In this document: in pieces, positions 1 to 12,354 of the stretch
How positions within the stretch are numbered: position 1 is the first letter of the stretch
How the letters are laid out: every line of letters begins with the position of its first letter
DNA from: Lineus longissimus
Lineage: Eukaryota > Nemertea > Pilidiophora > Heteronemertea > Lineidae
Reading direction: 5' to 3'
Assembly (NCBI RefSeq): GCF_910592395.1
Contig: NC_088318.1
Span: forward strand, 13,020,349 to 13,084,348
DNA: 64,000 nucleotides
Translations under genes and position numbers: made by a program
The notes under the pieces: model-generated
Seen by the model: the letters and a program-made list of their open reading frames with translations, nothing else
Told to the model about the DNA's origin: nothing
Database searches by the model: none

Positions 1-120
1 AGTAAGTTTTCAAAATGAAAATCCTTTACCTGTAGCTTTTTTAAAATGTAATTAGGACAACTCAGTACATTTAGGTTCAAGTCACATCGGGAACAAAGCC
101 TTAACAGTTTCCATACGTAC

Positions 121-3100
121 GTGGTTCTCCAACTTTCAATATCTCACACAGCATCTTTGTAAGCTCAACACTCGCTCGGGCAAAGGGGCAATCGTGCTCA
201 TCCAGACGACAAGAATTTTCCAGCACAACCTGAAATATTTTGGCAATTATGGGTAAAATAGAAAGTGTCTGCCGACTCACCAACCAGACCTGAATGTGAC
301 GAAAAACATTTGCTCTGCAGTTTCAAGCAATGTCATGACGATAACTCTTGCTCATGCATAACTACACAATGCTTGACGACGAAAATTCAGTTACAGATCA
401 GAAGGTCATTTAACACGAAAATGACCAAAGAGAAGATGGATCAAGAATATACCTTTGTATAATTCTCCGCATGATTCCTGGCAAAGAAGACCATAACATC
501 TAGCGCAAGGATTCCCGGTGGTGTCTCCATAAAATCCTGTGCTGGATTAGCGTGGTTCTGTAATGAAGAGCAATGGCTAAAATGTCACCAGCGTCATGGA
601 TTTGACTAGTTCTCAAGGGAATGTCAACCAGCCATGTGACCAATCTGTAATCAATTTAATCAATCTGTGACCAATGTAGCCATTCTGAAACCAATGTTAC
701 CAATCTGTAATCAATGTAATCAATCTGTTAACAAAGAAGCCACTCAAAACAAATTGAACCTACTTACATGTTTACTTGCTGTGATCCAACCTACAGTGAA
801 GAATCAATGATGGCCTATCATAGAATCTATAATGGGAGATCTGATGCTTGAGACAACCATCATAGAATCTCAATTCTTACTTTTATGACAGACCCTTTGC
901 CTGTGCAATTGACCTACCTTAAATCCAAGCTTTTTATAATCCAAAGCAAAGTTGCTCTGTTTCTTTTGGTTGATGGTGGCTCCAATTGGAATGTCAGAGT
1001 CAAACGCTATCATCCGAAGGTCCATGATCTCTTTCATTGTATTCTAAACGAATCAGAAAAGAACGCATTACATCTATGTAGCAACTTTGGAACCCATTAC
1101 AGGGGGACGTATCTAAAGAGTCTCCTCCTTACAATGCCAAAAAGGACACCTGTCACAAAACGAGTTTTGAATGGCCCAGTAAAAACCAAAGGCAGGAATA
1201 ACATTTTTTATTCAAAAATTTCAGGACACCAGATGGTTATGCAGTACTCAATATTATTTTTGCCAATGAAAAGCCTCACCATTTAGTATTTACAAGATGT
1301 TTTGTATCAATCAATCTAAATCAGACCATGTCGAGGTCCACTTCAGAAGATTGGGAATCCAATGGGCACACACAAAAAAGGTTAAAAAATGCACTGGTAC
1401 ACTCAAAATCATGTAATTGATCAATAACATTTTATTGCAGAGCAACTCATTTCCGCCTTATCGCTGAATCATACCTGATCACTCTGTTCAATACTGGTGT
1501 GCATTCTTTCCTCCAGCTGATTGAAGAGCAGACTCTGAAGGACATACAGCTGATGTGCCATCTCGTTGCCAAGGGACTGAGCTCCAGTTCTGATGACATT
1601 CTGCCAATACAAATCAGAATAGATCAAACACTTACAGAGAAATAGTTTACTAATGAAACAGGAGAACAAATACAAGAGAAAATCCGCCCGCTTCTTTAAC
1701 AGCAGTGTCACTGTGGTCAATGGGTTTGCAAGTCATTCACTACGCATGCATGACCAATGTAAGGCATGCAACACTACAATTTGAATGAGTGAGCAAGAAC
1801 ATGCCAAGAAATTGTGAAAATCTAACTCTACTACATGTAGCATACGTTTCATTATTCCATTATTTCATAAAATGCAGATAGTCTGTGTATTCTTTTCAGT
1901 TCACAAAAATCTCTATTCCCAACAGCAATTACTTTCCATCATGTCCATCATGCCAAACTTTTTTACAAGGTACATTAAATGAATAATCCTATTTTAACCC
2001 TTGGTGAGCCATATTGGTCTTGCAAAAGTAATAGTGATCCAGTTCTTGACCATGCCATTCCCCTGTGCAGTGTTTGCTTCAAAAGGACAATCTGCAATAT
2101 TTCTCACCGAGCTGGTTTGCTCCTCCTGGGACCGAATAATGTCCAACAGATCAAAGGTGTACTAGCATTTGAAATCAAATGGGAGCAAAGGATAGTTATT
2201 TTTAAATATAACAAGAATACAAGTACTCAGAACAATCGGCCCCTTTCTTGATTGATTAGCAGTACGTGTTATGACACGCTGTACGTGTTATGACACACTG
2301 TACGTGTTATGACACGCTGTACGTGTTATGACATGCTGTACGTGTTATGATGAGTCAGGAATTTTACATGTAGTTCCTTTAAGCCATGCCGGTTCATCAA
2401 GAAATACAATCATGGGTTCTCCTCAGGATCGAACCTTGGTCCTATTCACATGATAGCCAGCAGTGATCATCACCAGGCTATGAGGCTCCTATGCATACTC
2501 ACACTTCTAATGACATCTCTGATAGTTCTTGACTGTAAGGCTTCAGCAATTTTCTGAAATGAAACAAGAGGAAATTTGACTCACTATGTAAGGTCAGTCA
2601 GACTCAATGAAATTTTAGATTGAGATCTGGGGAACATATTGTGGGTTCCCTAGTAAAACCTTGATATATAGTAATATGACGTAGCAGCCAGGACAACAAC
2701 ACAAGTAGTATCATCAGCAATAACTGGTCACACTAGCGTCTGTCCCCAGCAAGCAGATCACACGTTGTACCAGTCGCGGAGACTTGCATCTTTTTAGAAC
2801 TCACCTTTCTGTTTTCAGGTTCAGCGCGTTGGAACATGGCATTGATCAGTGCGATGGTGCCTTTCTGGATCTGAATCTGCGAGTTTGAGCTGGAAACAAT
2901 TCAAAACAGGAGTCAGACATTAAAGACGTAAAAGGGGAGGTTTTTTACTGAAGATATTCAACTGAAATCAGATACGGAAAGAGGGTCAAGTCCCGAGAAA
3001 AATGGCACGCTGCTTTTTTGTGACTTCACACAGAAAATGCAGCCATCTAACAAAGGTTTTCTTTCACATTAAACTTCATAATACGAAGTACCTTTAAACT

Positions 3101-6100
3101 CTCACTTTGTAAAAATCAGACCCATGAATCAGAACTGCTTTGAACTCGTTCATGAGCATTTGAAACCAGATGCAAAATCTGGAATTCGGTGCGAACTTCT
3201 GTAGATCTTGGCACTATGGCACTATTTTTCAAGTTTTCAAAGACCAACTGCACTGAATGCCGGTAGCATTCATGTCTATTCTTTAAACAAAAATAATACT
3301 TCGGACATACCGGTACTGAACTACATGTAATACCTACCTGAGATGGTGAGTAAGTTTTTGCACCGTCACTTCTTTCTGAACGATTGCATAATTTGTCATA
3401 CTGCTATAGAAAAACAATAGGAATTGGTGTCATTTAACTTAGTTTAGAATAACTGCAGACAAAGTTCAAATTGAAAAATCAAGACAAGATCAACGCAAAT
3501 GTGGGTGGTCCCCACTCTGCCTTACTCTGGAATTGATGTCACATCACCCATTCATTACTGTAAACAGTTCAGGAAAACTGACAAGTTACATTTCCATACT
3601 TCTCATTTAGGAAAACTGACACAGATCTCGACAATTTTACCCACTGAAAGTTGTCAATGTCATCACTGGGGAAGCCCTCTAAATATGTGGCTCTGCATGA
3701 ATGTGCGCAAACTGTGAAATTTGAGGACTGAGTATCCCTGCGACAACTTTGATTCTTGACCGTTGCAGTGGTGGAGTGGCAAACCATTCTCGTGAAAAAT
3801 CTAAATACATGTAAACTCAATACCTGTGAAGCACGATGGACTCTAGGATTTCTAAAGAAGACTGCAGGGCCACCGCATCCACACCAACTTTGTGATTGCT
3901 TACGAGGTTGGAGACCTGAAAGCACAAGAATTACCAGTATCCGAATCATGGCTAGATGAACTGACTTTACCTGCCACTAGGGGCCAAGTCGGTTTATTTG
4001 CCAAGTGACTCCAACTTTGGCCTGAGGTAGAGCACCAGTGACTCAAATGACCAATGACTGCTAAGTCCATTGATGATGATCTCGGAGTCTGACACAAGAA
4101 TCGCGCACTGGACACCAACAAGGATCAGATCATATGAACAGGCAATGAATTCATTTTTAAAAGGTTTGGAGGTTCACGGATAGTATGATTTCAGCTTTAC
4201 AAAACAATTCTTATCATGACCAAACATCCTCACTAAATTCAGTTTGGGATGAAACTTCTTTCAATAGACAGTAGTAGTATGAATTGAGATATTATCCAGC
4301 TTAGGAGAAATGGGAGAAATCATAGCCAACTCACCACTTCGATGAATTTCTTTTCGAGAACGTCCCATGAGATAGTCCCATGATCCATCAGCTCTACAAA
4401 TGACTTGAGCAAGTATGCAAGGATCTCACGAGTGCTGGAGGTAGAAGAAATTCAGTCAATTCTGTTGTCGATTCAATTGAAAAATTTGAAGTTTTAAAAA
4501 AGGGTTTTGGCACATGTTGTAATATCTGAAAAGTAATGGTGTGATTTGAGAGCAAGCATGGGGTTTAATAACTTAAATACAGCATATTTGTGTGAACGAC
4601 TTTTAAGTCGCCTTGATCGATAAGGGGGTTGATTTCTACATGTACATTTCACATAAGTCGAAGATTCGTAACATAAAGTGCAAGGGTTTATAATCGCAGG
4701 TAAGCAAGGTGTGATCACAAAAGAGCAGAGTGTTAGTGCTGGAGTGTTAGGAATTAAGTCAACATGTATTATAGGATTTGCTACTAAACAAGAGGCAATC
4801 ACATCAAACTGAAATTAGGAATTTCACTTGTTGCATCAAACCTGCAGATTAATGAATACCAGCAGCAACCTGCAGCTCAATGATATTGAAATTGTTTCAG
4901 ATTTAAGAGGAATATTCAACGTTCTACAATCCCGCCAACACATAAACCAGAGGTTAATTAAAACAGTGCCGAGACATTTTGAGATGAGGAAGTTTTGACT
5001 GCTAACTAAATAAAGTGCCATGTAAAACAGGCTAAGTTACCTAGCCACCGCATCCCATCCTAACGGGTAGAAAATTGGTGCCTCTTCAGAAACTACCACC
5101 AAAAAATGAGAATTGGTGAAACTATGCGACACGACACCACAAAATGTGTCACTTTGCACACGTGATGATTTCGAGCTACAGGCCCAAAGAATGCATTGTG
5201 CACCAAAATTTCCCAACATTTAAAATATTTTTATTCAATAAAAATAGATAATAATAAATCTTGTCTTTAGCAATCATAATTTAATATTAATACAGCAAAC
5301 ATATACTTTATAGTTATACTGACTAAAGTTTCAAATTGGTTCATATTGGCTTTTTATGTTGATGCCTCACTTTCAGGTCAACATTTCTCAAAAAAAACGG
5401 AGACAAAGATGGCTTGCGACCCAATTATGATTTGTCATAACTCTGTCAATATTTAAGCTTTAATAAGCTTAGATTCTAAGTATTTTGCTGATATGTGTAA
5501 CTCACTTCCCCAAATTCGCTCAAGTGACTCATTTTGTGGTGTTTGGTCACAAACATATTGGTCATCAAAGAAACTGGATTTACACCTAGAGAAAGGAGGA
5601 AGACGAAGAATACATTGGGTGAAGGATGAAGAACACAAGCACTTACATTTGATTCTTCCAACTGAAAATGGACAACAATCACATTGAAAATCCTTTGAAC
5701 TTTTATTCAGAACTATTAAAAGTAAGTAGATTGGAACAGCTCTGCTTCATTATTGTAATAATCACTGTAATTTTTACTTATTTCAAAATATCCCTTCGTT
5801 TTTTGATGGGGACACAAAGACATGAAAGATTAGATGTAAACTTCTTAGATTAGGAATGTCAAAATGTCTAACGATATTTAGATAAGAAAACTGGGAACTG
5901 TGCGAGTTATGTGGTGTCTTGAAGCAATTTGAAATTCAATACATACTTGGGTGATTTTGGAGAGCTGAAATTAAAATAGACACTCCAGTTTTAAAAGACA
6001 TGCATTGGGAGAGAAAGCTGAAGTTGAAATGCAATCATTCAGACCAGATAACATCACTTGAAATAACAGAATGCTTAATTTGATGTGATCCATATATACC

Positions 6101-8739
6101 ACTATGTCTCACAATCCAAAAAGCATTCTATTGGATTAACTATTACCATTCCCCGCTGTTTGGAACCTTTCAAACATATATGATTAGAATGTTGCAGCAA
6201 CATAACTTTTCTCTTCAAATCAATTGTAAGCAGAATATATCAGTCTCAGGTGGACGGAAACATTCACCAATGTTTATGAACAGTTACTGACACATGGACA
6301 GTGCTGTCATACCACAATCCCTCCAGCATGTGACCTTCAAGAAATATGAAAAGTCTCATCCGTGATGTCATATGATGACATTCCAAATCAACATCATTAG
6401 CCTAACATCACTTTTGTCACCAAACATTTCAAAATTCGGACTACTTACTATCCTTCACTGTTAACCATCTTAACGATAAGCTGGAGACCATTAATAAGGA
6501 TGAACTCAGAGGCAAATGTCGGATCACCAGAAAGTTTGGTGAGTTTCCCAAGCACCGAGGGGAGCTCTTCATGTGCACCGTCCATCAACTTCTCATAAAT
6601 CTCCTCGGCGGTTTTACTCTGAAAAAAGTACAGTGGAACCTCCCTTAGCGGACACCTCTCTATTAAGGACAACCTCTCTATTAAGGACACTAGTTTCAGT
6701 CCCAAAATGGTGGTTTCGATTCAATTTGACCTCTCTTATCAGGACACCTCCCTATTAAGGACAGCACTTGTCAATCCCGAGGGTGTCCTTAATAGAGAGG
6801 TTCTACTGTATGTGAATGTACAGCAGAATCCCTCTTTGTCTGTGACAACTAGGTATCTGACAATGCTGTCTTCAACACAGAATACAAAAGCAGCTGCTCT
6901 CAAAAGCATTTGCTCAGCATGTGGCACTCTCTCTTACAATGTCAATGACATATACTCAAAGACCACAGAATTTTGTATTTTCAGCAGCTACGTGTTACAA
7001 AACACTAAAAATACAAAAGAGACACAATCCAGAGCAAATTGACACTTTCGTTTAACAATAAACACAAACTGTACGTCCATGTAATTTGATTATAATCTGT
7101 TATTGAAGTACATGTAATAGACCTTGATATAGCTTGTCCTTCTGGGAGCAGGTAATGTTTCAAAGCACCTTTATTTTTTTCAATTTGGAGTCACAATAAT
7201 ACTGTAAAAATTGAGACAAAACTATAACTCTTCCTTATTTACACTTTCCTCTATATCTTAATAAACCTTTCTACTTACTGGTGATGACGCTAGACGTAGG
7301 ACATGGCCATTCTTGATTTCTACACGATTCTGAAATCAAACAAACTTTTTGTTAATAATATGAACAATTTTCGAAATATCACCTACGAAAAGAATAGTAC
7401 TTTCTTTGATTTTGACATCAAATACTTTCTTAACAAGTACATAGCAGACAGCTGAAGACTGGAATAGGCCTATTCCTCTCCTCTGCAAAAATAACAATAT
7501 TGTCCAACGAATCTACCACGGTATGCCAAGAAATCAGACTCTAATATAGCTTGAAATAATCTGACCGGGGACGGACGATGATACATTAACTTTACATGTC
7601 AGGTCAGTTTTCAAAAAGATCCCTTTGTTTGTTGGTGTTGTCCGGAGATTTGCAATTTACTATACAAGCTATCAGCTCCCTTTTTACCATTTCCAGCTCC
7701 TTTTTTGGACTTACCCGTTCAGTGATGTAAGTTGTTTTGTGCTGCCCATCTCCATCAGTTTTGAGAGCAAAATTCTGAGTGTTATCTAATGCCAACCTGG
7801 GTTAGAACAGAAAACAGTTGCAACAGTCATTTAGAACAGTTGGTGTCGCAAAGCTTAGGGGGGTGATGAGGGTCTTTAGAGTCAGCTGCATTCAGCAGCT
7901 GATTATCATGTATTGGCAAGACCATAAATTTGAATTTCCCTAGATAAGATTATTGAACATTTGTGTCCAAGAACAAACTAGTTCAATGGGGATTTGTGGC
8001 AACAGTGAGAGTATCAGTCACCCATACTTACAAGTCACATAAATCTTTCACCACAGCTGCAAGTGGACGTTGCTAAAAGACAAAAATATATCAGTCACAG
8101 TACATCCGTTATTCAAGTCAGAGAAAATGGCTAAATCAGTACATAATCAAGTCTGAAAGAGAGGCTAAATAGTTAGCTGCCGACATAGTGTGCAACATCA
8201 TTGTGGCAAACTATGCCAATGAAAAAATGATGAGAACGGGCTAGGCAATGGACGAAGACACAGGAAGGCTCTCTCTCACTCGAACTCAACACTGTCAATT
8301 GTCAATCTCATTCTCAATCGACCTTTTCGAAAAAGTTTGTTTTGGCGCCTACCAGTCAATGAGTCATGCGTTTTACCTGTGGAAGAAACGGTGGCTAAAA
8401 TTTACAATCCCCGATCGGAAATGACGTAGATTGATCGATTCAACTATGAATACATTGAACAGTGGCGCCTCTTTAGTCAACCGATCACCTTTTTTTGGGC
8501 CGTGAACGGGGATTGTAAACTCGTTTCGAAACGGTCACCGTTGCTTATGCTATTGGTATTGTCCAAAGTCGGCTTAGGCTTCTAACGTGTTCCGAGTGTG
8601 TGCATTTGTTTTGCTGTCGAAAAGGCCCGACGACCTTGTGTGGTAATCTCACCTGATCCAGTTCCAGAAACTGGGTTTCATGACCGTCCACAAGGACAGC
8701 CACTTTCCTGATGTGCTCCTGTACTTGATTTATAGGCAT
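121..8739 (-). CDS. ELMO: ELMO (engulfment and cell motility protein), N-terminal ~440 residues; 3' end outside window
   Basis: ELMO proteins bind DOCK-family exchange factors and activate Rac in phagocytosis and cell migration. Sixteen minus-strand coding exons join in frame: 8653-8739, 8032-8072, 7715-7796, 7279-7329, 6449-6618, 5947-5964, 5647-5661, 4335-4434, 3824-3915, 3338-3400, 2805-2889, 2503-2553, 1475-1600, 918-1043, 453-557 and 121-229. The start is the ATG at 8737-8739 ([19 protein letters not shown]). Family landmarks: [13 protein letters not shown] in the N-terminal domain, [14 protein letters not shown] and [11 protein letters not shown] in the armadillo-like region, [34 protein letters not shown], and [20 protein letters not shown] in the ELMO domain. 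The last visible exon ends with a GTACGT donor, so the rest of the ELMO domain, the PH domain and the proline-rich tail lie left of base 1. I cannot assign it to a vertebrate ELMO1/2/3 type; a single invertebrate ELMO is likely. Confidence 0.95.
615..740. repeat. Imperfect short tandem repeat in ELMO intron
   Basis: Variants of 'accaatctgtaatcaatgta' recur about every 15 to 30 bases (gaccaatctg, taatcaat, gtaaccaat forms). It lies in the intron between ELMO exons 453-557 and 918-1043. No coding content was seen. Confidence 0.6.
2263..2352. repeat. 19-bp tandem repeat, five copies, ELMO intron
   Basis: The unit tacgtgttatgacacgctg starts at 2263, 2282, 2301, 2320 and 2339; the last copy is truncated. 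Copies differ by single substitutions (cacactg, catgctg). Confidence 0.9.
2390..2495 (-). repeat. tRNA-derived SINE-like fragment in ELMO intron
   Basis: On the minus strand it contains AAGGTTCGATCC, close to the Pol III B-box GGTTCGANTCC. The + strand piece gggttct..tcctatt..gatagccagcagtg recurs in diverged form at 22259-22332 and 52928-53000, so this is a dispersed family. No intact tRNA cloverleaf is evident. Confidence 0.5.
5647..5964 (-). other. ELMO: Two tandem ELMO microexons (18 and 15 nt)
   Basis: Exon 5947-5964 (18 nt) has a TTTTAATTTCAG acceptor and GTATGT donor; exon 5647-5661 (15 nt) has a CCATTTTCAG acceptor and GTAAGT donor. Both lengths are multiples of three and both sit in phase 2, so including or skipping either keeps the frame. 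Together they add 11 residues (reading YSPKSPNWKNQ across the joins) between MVNSEG and TREILAYLL. With both included, the spacing from MV..S to FVELMDHG is within one residue of my recollection of vertebrate ELMO, which suggests constitutive use. Confidence 0.75.
6631..6808. mobile_element. MITE-like element, copy 1 (ELMO intron)
   Basis: Starts CAGTGGAACCTCCCTTAGCG and ends in the inverted AGGTTCTACTG, flanked by TA on both sides (6629-6630 and 6809-6810). The interior repeats 'ctctctattaaggaca' in both orientations. It has no coding capacity. The TA duplication and CAGTGGAACCTC termini are typical of a non-autonomous Tc1/mariner/pogo-type element. Its edge lies 12 bases from the 3' splice site of ELMO exon 6449-6618. 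Confidence 0.8.
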
Positions 8740-9955
8740 GTTGATCTTCAGGTTTCACTATAACATGTATGATGGAAGAACCACAGCCCTTGGGATGGCA
8801 GTGCAACTGGCAGTGCCACTGGCAGTGCAGAGGGTTAATCTGAACCCGGAAGTAAACAAGATAATGATAAGATGAGGATGACAGCAAAAAAATAACCAAC
8901 GTTTTTGCCTGGTTATAAGACAAACGGATCTAATGTGAGTCTGTCAAAGTCATAAAATGCTGCCAAAGGGTATAACCCAGCAACTCAACACCAATTCAGC
9001 CTCAGAAATCGACTGAAAGAGACGAAATATCACCAAACAGTGCTCCGTCAAGTCCGTCAGACGGCTAACCCGGCTAAGGTGGTATCAGGTCGTTTCGCTC
9101 CCTGTCCTTTTCGCCCGCAGTCGTTTCTCCAAGCGTCGTCAATGGTGATCATCATTACCAAGCCGTTCTCGCTCGACCAACTGTCTCTGCCACAGTTGGC
9201 TCGGCTCGCCTAATGGTGGACGGGGCTCGTGAAACGGCTTTTTTCCTTTAATTTTGCCAGAATACGATCCATTCATAAGACTAAAAACAAATCCAAAAAA
9301 GGGTTTTCATTGTCAGAGCGACGCCGTGGAAGGTCACATGCCTGAGATAATAGATTCATGCGAGAAACATGCATAAATGCACAAATCATGTTTGAAGTGA
9401 GGGGAAATGACGCCGTGATCAGTCGTGCTGTCACCTGATCACGGATCACGGCAACACTGGGCGCCCATGACTGCGCCATTCAGTGTTAAAATCTAAATCT
9501 TTATTACGCATCTGTTTGACACAAATACACTTCACAGTGTTATGAAAAAAACTAACACGACATCCTTAAAATATTTTTTTATCAAAACATAACAAGAGGG
9601 CTTTTCAATCCATGTTAGAAGCAGCGCACTATACACACTGCATCGGTGTGTGGACAATCAAACTGTGGCAGAGGGACTATGAGAATTTCAGCGGGTGCAT
9701 GTAAAATTCGACAGACGGACCGAAGTCCGGTAGATTGCGACGAATGCTAACGAAAGATCAGTGACCTGCCAAAGATCACACAGCATATTACCAAACGATT
9801 CCTTCTTTGTAGATTTGACAACCGTGGAAAGCACATCTACTTTGCGGACACGTGTACTTTCCCTACTTTTCAGTACCAGGGAGCGAAACGACTTCGATTT
9901 GGAGCGAAAGGACTGGGGGCTAAATTCGGCTAAGATACATCCGGGCATTTTCAAC
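8740..9955. promoter_or_regulatory. Shared intergenic region between divergent ELMO and TMEM70-like genes
   Basis: About 1.2 kb separates the two start codons, so both promoters and 5' leaders should lie here. The stretch is GC- and CpG-richer than its surroundings around 9050-9240 and 9400-9470. No TATA box was seen at an obvious position. It also holds pieces of a dispersed repeat (9120-9190, 9686-9745) and a short inverted repeat around GTCGTTTCGCTCCCTG (near 9090 and 9880). Confidence 0.55.
9120..9745. repeat. Two segments of a dispersed repeat also present at 36.6-36.8 kb
   Basis: The segments tctccaagcgtcgtcaatgg..ctcgaccaactgtct (about 9126-9190) and gcgggtgcatgtaaaattcgacag..cggtagattg (about 9689-9740) recur in the same order but closer together at 36640-36755. 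The shared order argues for one transposable-element family with a longer insert here. No ORF or terminal repeat could be defined. Confidence 0.45.
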
Positions 9956-12354
9956 ATGGCTGCCTCCATGTCAAGGTGAACCGGCGGGAATTTTTACTTT
10001 TGTGATGTTATAAACACTTATTTCAGGGACTTTTCTGGATATGCTTTGCAATGAACAATCATAAGATCCCAGAGTAGTCAATAGATCTGTTGGAGCATCT
10101 AGGCATCACATTTTTAGCTCACCTCTTAGCAGAGGTGAGCTTATCCCATACCGTGGCGTCCGTCGTCCGTCGTCGTCGTCGTCGTCGTCGTCGTCCGTCG
10201 TCCGTTAGCAGGGCACGTTTCGTAACTGTTAGAGCTATTGAGTTGAAACTTGGTACACATGTACCCTTATGTAATGACACCTTGGAGACCAAGTTTCGGT
10301 CCGATTTGTTTCATGGTTTGGCCACCAGGGGGCCAAACGTTAAAAGTGAAAATATGCAATATCTCCCTTAATAGTAGTCGGGAAATTTTGAAAAAAATAT
10401 GGTAGGTACTTCTAGCAAAGGTGCATCATATATCCTCCGGGTTTTTGATTTGACCTCCTTTTCAAGGTCACAGAGGTCAAATGGTGTAAATTGGCCATTA
10501 GGATGTAACGATGGCACATTTCTAAACTGCAATGACTATTGATACCAAATTTGGTACACATTTACCCATTAGTCAGGTGATCTCAGGGACCAAAGTTTGG
10601 TCCAATATGATTCACCACTTGACCACCAGGGGGCAAAATCCAAAAACCTTAAAAATGTGATTATTCCTTAACTTCTTGCCCGATTGCCACCAATTTGATA
10701 TCATGGGTACATCTAACCACCATACAGTTTATGTCACACAGGTTTTTAATTTGACCTTCTTGTCAAGGTCACAGAGGTCAAATGGCGTAAATTCGCCGTC
10801 AGGCCGTAACTATGGCACGTTTCTAAACTGCAATGACTATTGATCACAAATTAAGTACACATGTACCCCTTGGTCAGGTGATCTCAGGTACCGAAGTTTG
10901 GTGCGATCTGATTTGCCGTTTGGCCTCCAGGGAGGGGGCCAAATCCTAAATTCTTCAAAATGCCATTATTCCTAGTAATGACTTGCCCGATTGGCACCAA
11001 TTTTATATCATAGGTACATCTAATTCTAACAACCATTCAATGTGTCACCCGGGTCTTCTTTGATTTGACCTACTTTTCAAGGTCACAGAGGTCGAATGTA
11101 CTGTAAATTGGCCATTTTGGGGAAATTGTAATTGCTTGGACCTACATCAAACCTAACACTACATGACACAATATCATGCTCTTTATCCATCTTTCCTCCA
11201 CATGAGGTGAGCGCAATGGCCCTGGCCATTTCATTCAAAATATTTTGGATTTATTCATTTCAGGTTGCTCTCTCCTGGTAACTGGACTCATCTTATGAAA
11301 ATATCCAGAATGACACAACAGATATTGCAGCGAAAAGTCTATCAAATTCAAATAAAGGTGAGAGCATTTTATCTGACAATCTGTATCAATCATCAATCAT
11401 GTATTTTTGGTTTTGTCTGGTTAGTGGTAGTAGTCATTCAGTCAAAAGACGAGAATGTAACAAAGCAGAGGATGGACCAACATGAGTTGAAAACATAGTG
11501 CCGTAGTGGAACAAGAAATTGTATAGAAACGGCCCATTTGGGACCACCTTTCGGTGACTTCATGTATCACTATCAAACTGAAATACTTGGTTGCTGCCAA
11601 TTATAGATTGGTCATTTCTAATCCATTTTGATACTTTTTCCAGGTCCAGCCTATCCACAGAACAAGCCTATCTACTGTCTGCAGAGGTCCAATCATGTTT
11701 GGAAGATATCATATGACCAGTCGTCAGTCTTTCGACATTCAACTCCGTCATATCGTCTCGAGAGTTTCAAAGAAAAAATTCACAGCTCAGAACAAAAAAG
11801 ACGGTATCCCTACGGACTATATACTAGTATACAACGCTAGCCTAACAAGTAATATGTATTACTGCAACATAATTTTACACGTTATTGCCAGCTTAGCTAT
11901 ATTACTCATAGTAAAAAATTCATATGAATACTACCAAATAAAGAAGAAGTTCAACATTTTCGAACCACCTTTGTTAACCTGGATTCTTTCAGGTGTTGTG
12001 GCCATGATATTTTTATTCTGTTGCCGTGGGCTTGCTAGAAGGATGCTGCTTCGTATATACTACAATGAGACGTCTGACACTTTCCGAGCTGTCTGTATAA
12101 GTGGTAATAGCATCACTCGTAAAGTAATCGAATTCACACCGCAGGATGTGCTGCAGAAAGACATTACAGGATACATGAAACATTTCTTTGGAAATCTGAT
12201 GATTTACGGCCGAGCATACACAGTTGAGGACCGGGATTTCCGAAGTCCGCATTATTATAATCATATGATGCAATGGGAGAAGCCAAAGACTGTAGAGTTT
12301 GATGATCATATTGACAGTATCTTCAGAAATAGACCACCGAAAGATCGGATGTGA
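9956..12354 (+). CDS. TMEM70: TMEM70-like mitochondrial inner-membrane assembly factor
   Basis: TMEM70 assists assembly of mitochondrial respiratory complexes, mainly ATP synthase. Exons 9956-9975, 11264-11357 and 11644-12354 join in frame to 274 residues (vertebrate TMEM70 is about 260). The start ATG has a strong context (aacATGg) and is the first ATG in its frame. The N-terminus (MAASMSRLL..) is basic and poor in acidic residues, as in a mitochondrial presequence. Two hydrophobic segments follow DYILVYNASLTSN: IILHVIASLAILLIV and LLTWILSGVVAMIFLFC. Next comes RIYYNETSDTFRAVCISGN, matching the post-membrane part of the TMEM70/TMEM186/TMEM223 superfamily. The C-terminal region with DRDFRSPHYYNHMMQWEKP resembles TMEM70 most. 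TMEM186 is the alternative. Intron 1 contains a ~1.1 kb repeat. Confidence 0.75.
10112..11230 (+). mobile_element. ~1.1 kb repetitive element with terminal hairpin and three internal ~300-bp units
   Basis: It begins with the hairpin agctcacctct..agaggtgagct, then a GTC-rich microsatellite, then three to four diverged units of about 300 bp. Each unit has a 'ttggtacacatgtaccc'-like segment, an 'accaccagggggc'-like segment and 'tcaaggtcacagaggtcaaatg'. It ends near aggtgagcgcaatggccctggcc, echoing the start. No ORF of transposase size is present, so it is non-autonomous. Elements of this look are widespread in marine invertebrate genomes (recollection). It fills most of TMEM70-like intron 1. Confidence 0.75.
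10156..10205 (+). repeat. GTC trinucleotide microsatellite
   Basis: Runs of gtcgtcgtc broken by gtccgtc near the left end of the 1.1 kb element. Confidence 0.9.

Noticed and set aside
5476-5687. Overlapping 61- to 68-codon frames on both strands around the second ELMO microexon
   Set aside because: Only the 15-nt segment 5647-5661 is bounded by splice sites in ELMO's phase; the rest is intron.
9688-9969. 93-codon minus frame opposite the TMEM70-like first exon
   Set aside because: Its start overlaps the TMEM70-like start region, it runs through repeat sequence and resembles no family.
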